Of a stretch of DNA of 64,000 nt, positions 56,301 through 64,000 are shown one piece after another. The position numbers were made by a program, and so were the translations under genes. Within the stretch, counting starts at the first letter, position 1, and every line of letters begins with the position of its first letter. The notes beneath the pieces were generated by a model. The model was given only the letters and a program-made list of their open reading frames with translations. It searched no databases and was not told the DNA's origin. Source of the stretch: Alligator mississippiensis (lineage: Eukaryota; Chordata; Crocodylia; Alligatoridae); assembly GCF_030867095.1 (NCBI RefSeq), contig NC_081831.1, positions 49,165,319 to 49,229,318 on the forward strand. The letters run 5' to 3'.

Positions 56301-56800
56301 ACATAGCTCTCATACTCAGGATTCTGTTAACCTTTCCTGTACCTCTTACAAATGAAGAATGCCATTGTTCAAAACTGAAGATAATGAAGTCATATTTACA
56401 GTCTACAATGAGTCTGTCTCTGTTGGTAGTCTTGATTTAATTTCAGTTGAAAGCCAAATTGCAGGGAATAGTGATTGGAAAGATGCCATTCACAAGTTTG
56501 TGTGTATTAAAACAAGAAAAGTAACATTTGATGAAGATGCTAACTGCTAGTCAAAAATCATTGGAAAAAAAAAGAAAGTCTCTACGGGATTGGCTGTATG
56601 TTTGATTTTCAAGCTCTTCCCTTTGTTTCATTTTTGCATTGTCATCAATAAACAACATTGACTAATCTAAATCACAGTTTGTTTGTTTTTCTGGGGAGAT
56701 TGCAAATTAATAAGACCAGTAAATAGTACTTCTGAATCCCCTGGAATATCAATAAAAGCCTGTGCAAACTACTTGTATACAATTTATAGGACCACTCTTT
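53350..56800. other. Noncoding DNA with a (TA)n run and a faint CR1-like patch
   Basis: Mostly AT-rich with no gene. A (TA)n microsatellite lies at about 55330-55350. At 54411-54447 'GGACTGGAAGGGACCTCCAG' followed by 'AGGTCAATACC' resembles a CR1 3' UTR block, but the octamer tail is missing. 55090-55260 has 'GTGTAGA' blocks near both ends and may be an eroded MITE. Confidence 0.4.
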
Positions 56801-56802
56801 AG

Positions 56803-57025
56803 GGCTAGGTACTGACATTCAAAAAGCCTGAGGTGGAATCAATTTAAGTTACGTGGTTTTTATCAGGAGCATAATTTAGAACAGTGTGGGAGGACACATC
56901 TTAGATCTGCTTCCACCATTTTTAAATCAGCCTGCAGGCACTGAACTGCCATTCTATTATTAGTATAGACTGGTTTCCAATCACTTATACCGGTAAAAGT
57001 GTAATGTCTATACCTGGCCTAGAAG
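56803..57025. mobile_element. MITE, same family as 24528
   Basis: The left end TAGGGCTAGGTACTGACATTC faces an inward-reading right end TAGGCCAGGTATAGACATTAC, a good terminal inverted repeat of about 20 bp. Internal blocks match the 24528 copy in order. No convincing target duplication. Confidence 0.65.
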
Positions 57026-60000
57026 TATGACTGGACCAGCATTTTCTATACTCCAAATGTGAAAAAAAAATCCAGATGCTCATAGATTGGTGACCTTACT
57101 TATACCTTGTTCAGATTTATCTCGCTGTTAAAATGTACTGGAAACAGATTGTGTAATTGGTTTATTTTGGATTTTTTTTTATTTTTATTAAGAAACTCTA
57201 CTGTGAAAAGAAGAACTAGTTTAAATGTAGTGATAACAGAGTAAGTAACAGAGTATAAATGTAGGTATACAGGAAAGAGTTTAATCACCTAGTTTTGATA
57301 TGCAGAATATTTTGTACTTCCCTTAAATCTGCCATATGTTAGTCTTTTACTGCTATAAAATGACTTTGACTCATTTAGACCCCAATTCAAAACCCACCAA
57401 ATTCAAAGATTTTTTTTAATTGATTGATTGACTTCAGTTGGTTTTGAATTAGTTCCTAGTACCTAAATGCCTTCAAAGTTCACTCAACAGCAGAAATCTT
57501 GCATTGATGGAAAAAAAAAATTAAAAGGAAGGATTTATGTGCTACTCTGAGCTGTATTAAAAACAAAATCATATGGATAAAAATGTGTCTAACCTTTTAT
57601 TTGTAGGATGTTGCCATATCAATTGTTCAGTTATCTGGAATGTTTGAAACAAAGGACTGTTTTGTTAGATAATACTCAGAAACTGCAGCAAAGTTTTATC
57701 ATGGGACTGAAATGGAAAGTAATACTGCTGTTAAATTCTAGTCTTGCTACAGATTAAATCTATTGACATTACTGAGGTTACCCTTCCAGTGTACTGTGAT
57801 GTATTTTACTAGATTTATGATGAATTTGTGTTGATGCAAAAATAGATTACATTGGTTGGAAGATGTGACAGACTAATATATTCCTTTTGACTGTGCTTTG
57901 AGTTACTGTGACTACGCTGGAGTGAGTGCTTGTATATATACATTATATTACTTCCTCTAGACTGAGAAGATATTAATATATTTTTCTACACAATTGAAAA
58001 ACTTAAAATGATTGTATTTAAATTTTAGGGAAAACATTATAGAAAGAACACAATATATAGATCATGCAAATAAACTCAAATGTGTATCTGTAGGAAATTT
58101 ACATATAGTCAGGACATAAAAGAGTATTTTTCTTGAACATATTCCAGCTTCTTCAGAATGTTTTTTGACACATAAGCAAGATGTTTACCCCAGAGTGGTA
58201 GAACATAACAGCTAAGGATAATCTTCCTTTATGTTTTTCTTTCTTTATAGATAGGATATATCCACACTGGGTGAGATTTAAGTTCCTTTGGGACTGTATA
58301 TTGGGGAGGCTGTAAAATCTCATTGCTCCATCTTGCAGTTACCTTCTTGGGATAACTATATCTGAGGGAGAAAGTCCCTGATCTCTTTCTCTCTGTCAAA
58401 AAATACAAAGCTAATTTGTTCTGAACTGAAACTCATTCAATTCAGTGTAAAGAATCTCATTTGGTTCAGTGGGAATGAAATAGGTCCTTAGGGTTTGAGC
58501 CTCCTGTTACAAAGGTCGATGGGAATTTTGCCTTTGATAACAGTAGGAGTCGACTCAAGGCCCAAACTACAAATCAAGGAAATGGGAAATGTAAGCTTCA
58601 GTTTTAAAGACTATGTACGAGTAGGGAAATTCAGTGTGTTGGCCATTTAAACTTTCATCACACATCTCTTAATAAATTCTGTGTAATGTGGACACTATGT
58701 ATCTGCCTCCCGGATATGTGGATAGTGTTTGTTGAGTGATCATACACTATGTGAAATCATTTTCTCCTTTATTACTGATAAACTGACCTGTTTCATTGAT
58801 CCACAACCTTGTTTGCTTCCAATCCTCTAAAGGAGCCCCATTGGCTTTTTACCTACCACTATCTCATCTCTCTCCCATTCCACCATGCCCTGATGAAACT
58901 GTGAAGATACTTTCAGTCTCTTTGTCTGTATGTAGCTTTTCTTTCTCTGCTCATTGTTATTTCAGAAATGGATTATCAGCAGTGTTGGGGATAAATCTGA
59001 GCTTGTCATCTCCTTGCTTCCTCCACTTACCTTTAAAATAAACAGACACCTTTATGGGGCACCAGATCTGCCACTACTTGAAAATCTATTTGAGCAAAGC
59101 AAGCATACATAAGCAGTATAGGTTGATCAAGATAGCTTCAGGTTACTATCTGCAGTACAACACATTATTCAGCTGGTGGTCCAGCCTTTGCCAGAGGTCA
59201 CTTTGGCCCTTCTACTCTCTGGGTCTTTATGGAGCACTCTTCAGCCAGAAAGTTTCATTACACTATGATTGGTAAATTTTCAATAATTATGTACTTTATT
59301 CTCCACACTGGAACTACACAAATAAGATGAACTGCTTCTCCAATCATCAGAGACATATTTACAATTCTTTGGGTAAAAATGTATAGTAAAATTGCTTTGT
59401 CTGATGAAGTAAACTATATTACAATGGAAACTTCTTTGCTTGGCTGCAAATCTCAGGTTTTGATCAACTGAACTTCAGCTTTCTTAAATCAATGTATATT
59501 CTGACCTTTAGAGAAGTCTTAAACATGACACACATAAAGAGTGAAATAACAAAATACTGTTCTCTGTTTAGAAATAATTCTGGCTTGCCACAGAGAAAAT
59601 TGGATCAGTCCTCTATTCAGTCCATAATTCTAAGAGGTAATATTTATCCAGGACTAAATTTGAATGCCTCTGTATGGCTGTAGAAAGCTTAAAAACAACT
59701 ACAATGAATTCTGGAGTCTGCTATATACTATATAGCTGCACTTAAGAGTGCTTCCCTGAGAGGGAACACAGAAAGAAGTGTAAGGAGCTTGAGGGCATCA
59801 TTACAAGGGTTGTATAGATTAACTGTCTTTGTAAGTTGTAGGATTTAAACCAGTAAGCTATAAAAAACTGGTTCTGTGTTTTGCACTTTGGATTTTGTTT
59901 GGGGAAACCTCATATCTCTTCCTCCCCCTCCCCCCCCCCCATTTTCATATAACCTCTATAGTAAATAAGCTAGATTTGCCCTCTTTATGCAGATTGGAAA

Positions 60001-60880
60001 GCCTGCTAAACTGGTGACATTATCTGGAAGAGTAAATTCTGTACTATGTCAAGTCTATATTATAGATATTTATATTAAGCTCATCATTGGAGTGTTGAGT
60101 GCCATCCAGCATTAAGTGCATTAAATTATATTTGTCATAGTTTTGTTCTTTCATCCTTAACTTGGCAGACAGCTGTGCTCAATGAAGAGTTTTGTTTTTA
60201 CAGAATGTTTTGCTTTTTTTGTGTTTAATATTCAAGTTGCTATCTATGTTAGAGACAGTAAGACCAAATAAATTACCTCTCCCTTGGGACAAAGCGTACT
60301 GAATTTTGTGATGAACCTTACTGCCTAAAATAATTCACCCCAGTCTGCACTAGATCCTGAGAAAATGCTATTTTCTGCAAAAACAAGTTTAATTCTTATT
60401 GTAAGAAGTTCCATTTTGCTAGAGAAGTAAGAGTTATTTTTGTTTGTTTGTTTGTTTTTTACATAGTCTTCATCTTGAAGCTTTAGGTGTTCTTTTAGAT
60501 AACCAGTGCCCATGGAGCTCCTTAAAGATAAAGACTGAGACCTTACACTTGATTCAGTAGTCTATGGGAAGTGTAGAGTGCAGGAGGGAGGTTTGATGTG
60601 CTCATGGTAGCTTGTGTTGCTGAGGAAACACAACTCAGTGTTCTGTTTTAGATGGAGTTTTTTAGGTACTGGGGAGGTTACATTTCTCTGTTGCGTCTGA
60701 GAAGTAACAAAGGCATGAATAATTGAGGCCAAATTATTCTCTGCTAGAAAGTGACAAAATATCTTAACCAACTGGAAATGAAAATAGTTCCTTGACTTCC
60801 TTGTGGATGCTGCTATGTGAGAATCCAAAATAACTTTTAAACTATGTATTTAATTGACCAGTTGTGAGGAAGATGCATTA
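57026..60880. other. Long noncoding stretch, nothing recognised
   Basis: About 3.9 kb of AT-rich DNA without identifiable genes or transposons. It has a short (TTTG)n run at about 60438-60456 and a poly-C stretch near 59926-59941. Confidence 0.5.
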
Positions 60881-61084
60881 CTGGCCATTAGGGCTGTGCA
60901 AAATTTCTCCTGGCATTTCATTTTGAAGCTGTTCTGATGCATTTCAAGCTTGAAACAGTGAAATCAAAAGGAAACAAAAGCCTTTGAAACAGCTTTGAAA
61001 TGAAACAAGAGAACTCAAAACATTGCAAAAGTTTCAAAACATTTTGAGTTTTGAAGGCTTACTGGCTTACTGGCTTCAGCACCA

Positions 61085-61620
61085 GTCCCAGGGGGCTGCA
61101 CCCACCTCCTGTCATCTGGCAGGCAGATTGGGGGCTCACTTGCATGCCAGGGAGGGCTGTGGGGGCTGTGCTGGAGTCCTCCCGGGGGTGTGGGCCCACA
61201 ATCTGTTTGCCAGATGAGAGAAGCTAGGTGCTGCCACCTGGGACCAGCACTGGGAACATCGCTGCTGCTGCTAGTCCCAGGTGGCAGCACACTGCTCCTC
61301 TCATCCAGCAGACAGATTGGGAGCCCACTCACACCCCCTGGGAGGGCTGCAGGGTCTGTGTCGGAATCCTCCCGGGGGTGCAGGCCCCTGATCTGCCTGC
61401 CAGATAACAGACCAGTGCTAGGCACAGCCCACACCCAGCACCAGGAATATCGCTGCTGCTGCTGGCCCCAGGGGGCAGCACCCAGCTCCTGCCACTTGGC
61501 AGGCAGATCAGGAGCACACACCCCTGGAAGAACTCCAGGACAGCCCCTACAGTCCTTCCGGGGGTGCTGGTGGTCCCCCAATTTGCCTGCTGGCTGACAG
61601 AAGCCAGGTGCTGCTGCCTG
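61085..61620. repeat. ~190-bp tandem repeat in hAT-type core
   Basis: Roughly 2.7 units start near 61098, 61283 and 61474, each with 'CTCCTGTCATCTGGCAGGCAG' or a variant, then a 'CCTCCCGGGGGTG' block and a 'GCTGCTGCTG' block. A related partial unit returns at about 62085-62175. A similar unit occupies the core of the 26683 copy. Confidence 0.7.
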
Positions 61621-61629
61621 GGGCCAGCA

Positions 61630-62065
61630 AGTCTGGAGCAGATCAGCTTGTGCGGGGGCACTTCCCACCTCGGGATCAGGGCAGCAGGTCCCTGCATGAA
61701 CTGATATGCCCCGGCCCATATTGGAGCCTGCTGGAGGAGGGTGCGGGGCCCAGGGCAGATGAGCTCATCCAGGGACTCACCCCTGCCCTGGGATCGGTGC
61801 GGCAGGTCCCCGCAAAAGCTGATCTGTCCTGGCCCCGTACCAGAGCTGGCTCAAGGAGAGTGCTGGGCCCGTAACAGATCAGCTCATATGGGGACCCTCT
61901 CCTGCCCTGGGATCCAGGCGGCGGGTCCCCACATAAGCTGATCTGCTCCAGCCCCATACTGGAGCTGGCTCGAGGACGGTGCAGGGCCTGGGGATGATCA
62001 GATCATGTGGGAACCCTCTCCCACCCCGAGATCAGGGCAGCAGGTCCCCACACAAGCTGATCTGT
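61630..62065. repeat. ~119-bp tandem repeat in hAT-type core
   Basis: About 3.6 units recur at spacings of 116-121 bp: 'CAGATCAGCTTGTGCGGGG' near 61637, 'CAGATGAGCTCATCC' near 61756, 'CAGATCAGCTCATATGGGG' near 61877 and 'GATCAGATCATGTGGG' near 61997. Each is followed by a 'CCTGGGATC' and 'GCAGGTCCCC' block. Confidence 0.75.
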
Positions 62066-62921
62066 CCCAGCCCTGTTGGCTCCAGGTGACAGCACCTAGC
62101 TCCTGTCAGTTGGCAAGCAGATTGGGGGCCCACCAGCACCCCCAGGAGGGCTGCAGGGCTGTGCCAGACTCCTCGCATAATAACGTATGGGTGAAACATT
62201 GAAATACCATCAAAACAGCAAAACAGTTTAGATGAAACAAAACAAAACAGTGTTTTCAAAACCAAATGAAACACAAAATGAAACACTGTTCCATCAAATC
62301 ATGAACATGGAAGTCGAATCAGAATGGTGCTGTTTCTCACAGCCCTACTGTCCATCACTTTTGCTGCAAACTTTTCAAAATAACTACTGTCAATTCAATT
62401 TTTTTGCTCAAGTTGAACTTCAGTTAGCATTTCCCCATCCGTAAGTAATCTGATCCAAATCAAAACTGTGTTGTGCAGTATACAATGAAGGACATGTAGA
62501 GTTATGTGTTGTCTATCTATTGCTAGAACTTGAGTCTGTTTTGTCTAATCATCTCTCCTAGTGACCACACTGGACGCTGAAAAGGACTGAAGAGAAAAAT
62601 GGAATCTAAGAGTGAGGGGTGTGCTCATTAAAAAACAAAACAAAACTCATTAGCACATTATCTTTAACCTTTATCATTTCTCAGCAAAATATCATGGTCT
62701 CTAGATTCAGATGATGTAGTATAGGAGATGGCTATAAGGATGAAAATAGTTATTTTCCCTTTATCCAATGACTGGAAGAGAGAGTTCAGTAGTGCCATTG
62801 AACCATGCCCTGTAGCAGACCTAGATATTACCATAAAATTGGCTTAAAACTTGTTCATCCAAGGGCTAGTTCAGGAATCAAAGCTTGGAAAATAGGCACT
62901 CGCTGTCTTTGACCTATTTCA

Positions 62922-62957
62922 TAGGGCTGTGCACAATTTCTCTGGCCATTTCATTTC
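62922..62957 (+). mobile_element. Left end of a third family-2 hAT-type copy, cut by CR1
   Basis: TAGGGCTGTGCACAATTTC, then 'TCTGGCCATTTCATTT', matches the first 35 bp of the 60889 element. The CR1 tail on the minus strand follows directly. The rest of the element, if present, would lie beyond the window. Confidence 0.65.
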
Positions 62958-64000
62958 ATAGTTTCATAGTGCTTAGGGTCTGAAGGGACCTAAACAGATC
63001 ATCAGGTCCAACCCCCTGCCTCAGGCAGGAAGGGGTGCTGCGGTCATATCACCCTAGCAAAATATCTGTCCAGCCTCCTCTTGAAGACCCCCAAGGTAGG
63101 AGAGAGTACCACCTCACTTGGGAGCCCATTCCAGAGCCTGGCAGCCCTAACTGTAAAGAAATGTCTCCTGATGTCCAGCCTGAACCTTCTCTCTAACAAT
63201 TTGTCACTGTTATTCCTAGTAACCCCGGGTGGTGCCTGGGGCAACAGAGCCTCCCCCAATTCTCACTGGTCCCCCCTGATGAGTTTGTAAACAGCCACCA
63301 GATCCCCTCTCAGCCTTCTCTTGTGGAGGCTGAATAGGTTCAAGGCCTTTAGCCTCTCCTCGTAGGGCCTGCCCTGCTGCCCCTTGACCATGTGAGTGGC
63401 TCTCCTCTGGACCCTCTCAATGCTAGCCACATCTCTCTTGAAGTGCAGCACCCAGAACTTGACACAGTACTCCAACTATGGCCTGAACAATGTTTCATAT
63501 AGGGGAAGGATCACCTCCCTGTACCTGCCTGTGATGCATCTGTATCTAGCCTTACTAACTGCTTCCTTGCATTAGTGGTTCATGTTCATCCTGGAGTCAA
63601 CAATGACTCCAAGATCCCTTTCTGCCACCATGTGGACAAGAAGAGTGTTTCCCATTCTATAGGTGTGTTGCTGGTTCCTTCTCCCTATATGCAGTACCTT
63701 TCACTTGTCTGCATTGAATTCTATCCTATTCTCATCCACCCACCTCTGTAACCTGTCTGGATCTAACTGGATTCTGTCCCTCCCCTCCAGCGTGCCCACC
63801 TCCCCCCACAATTTGGTGTTGTCAGGAAATTTGGACAGTGTGCTTTCCACAACCACATCAAGATCAGTGATAAAGATGTTGAACAGTACAGGCCCCAGGA
63901 CCAAGCCCTGGGGGACTCTACTGCCCACATCCCTCCAGGTCAAAAATGACCCATCTACCATCACTCTCTGGGTGTTACCATCTAGAAAGTTTTCCATCCA
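62950..64000 (-). pseudogene. CR1 LINE, 3' part, continuing beyond the window
   Basis: Minus-strand CR1. From the right edge inward it encodes the reverse transcriptase: 'NTQRVMVDGS', 'VPQGLVLGPVLFNIFITDLD', the catalytic box altered from FADD to FPDN (plus positions 63818-63829), then '[12 protein letters not shown]', '[12 protein letters not shown]', 'PYEERL' and the end 'LGVFKRRLDRYFARVI' at 63044. The 3' UTR has the complement of 'GGTTGGACCTGATGATC'-like sequence and ends in TATGAAA octamers near 62955. Several frameshifts separate the open pieces (63701-63997, 63263-63475, 63044-63259). Inactive. Confidence 0.92.

Larger units (their letters stand above)
60889..62347. mobile_element. hAT-type fold-back element, family 2, copy 2 (expanded core)
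   Basis: A 1,459-bp element begins TAGGGCTGTGCAAAATTTC and ends with an inverted version (inward TAGGGCTGTGAGAAACAG). It is flanked by CTGGCCAT (60881-60888) and CTGTCCAT (62348-62355), seven of eight alike. The arms match the 26683 copy. The core is GC-rich and made of tandem repeats (separate entries). The 234-codon minus-strand frame 61015-61719 and others in this core are products of the repeats. Confidence 0.82.

Noticed and set aside
56228..56550. Frames 56228-56440 and 56359-56550 as a small host gene
   Set aside because: No recognisable domain, no flanking exons, and the frame lies in AT-rich DNA where such lengths are expected by chance.
61015..61719. 234-codon open frame on the minus strand
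   Set aside because: It lies in the tandem-repeat core of a hAT-type element, overlaps open frames in other phases and on the other strand, and reads as a low-complexity Pro/Gly/Cys repeat without any domain.

Overview
The window is eukaryotic, repeat-dense, AT-rich noncoding DNA from a vertebrate, most likely a sauropsid and probably a crocodilian or turtle. The inference rests on the mix of repeats: several CR1 LINEs, Penelope-like elements (PLEs), long fold-back hAT-type elements, PIF/Harbinger elements, a Helitron, and faint MIR and L2-like fossils. I recognise no host protein-coding exon, rRNA or tRNA. Nearly every open frame is a transposon remnant or a chance frame in GC-rich repeat DNA, so the interval looks intergenic or intronic.

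Layout. 0.6-1.2 kb is a hAT-type fold-back element. 2.0-2.3 kb is microsatellite and 2.3-4.3 kb a decayed CR1 joined to a short PLE 3' end. 6.5-7.1 kb holds a small PLE fold-back with a hammerhead-like core, then a short terminal-inverted-repeat element. 8.0-8.2 kb is a MIR-like SINE. 11.9-18.3 kb is a nest: a Harbinger-like element contains a Helitron, the Helitron contains a probable solo LTR, and the LTR contains a CR1 with an almost open reverse-transcriptase frame. 18.4-19.0 kb looks like an ancient L2-like tail. 24-27.6 kb holds a minisatellite and three DNA-transposon derivatives. 28.8-36.0 kb is interpreted as one large, decayed, autonomous-type PIF/Harbinger element with a DDE transposase on the minus strand and a convergent second frame; a hAT-type element sits in its left end. 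36.8-37.1 kb is a 353-bp TTA-flanked MITE. 41.06-42.34 kb is a well-delimited PLE derivative with inverted terminal repeats, a 12-14 bp target duplication and a GIY-YIG endonuclease frame but no reverse transcriptase. 46.1-47.2 kb holds two more fold-back elements. 48.4-49.8 kb is a PLE fragment with the start of the reverse-transcriptase region, broken by a CR1 tail. 50.4-50.8, 52.8-53.3 and 56.8-57.0 kb are MITEs. 60.9-62.3 kb is a 1.46-kb hAT-type element with internal tandem repeats. From 62.95 kb to the window end a CR1 runs on the minus strand.

The most interesting signal is a set of hammerhead-ribozyme-like cores in the terminal repeats of three independent PLE insertions. In the two small fold-back PLEs, the core in the inverted (antisense) arm carries the same departure from the consensus. 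Hammerheads in PLE terminal repeats are an established phenomenon; whether these copies are described cannot be determined here. All family assignments come from reading motifs and repeat ends by eye, without database searches.
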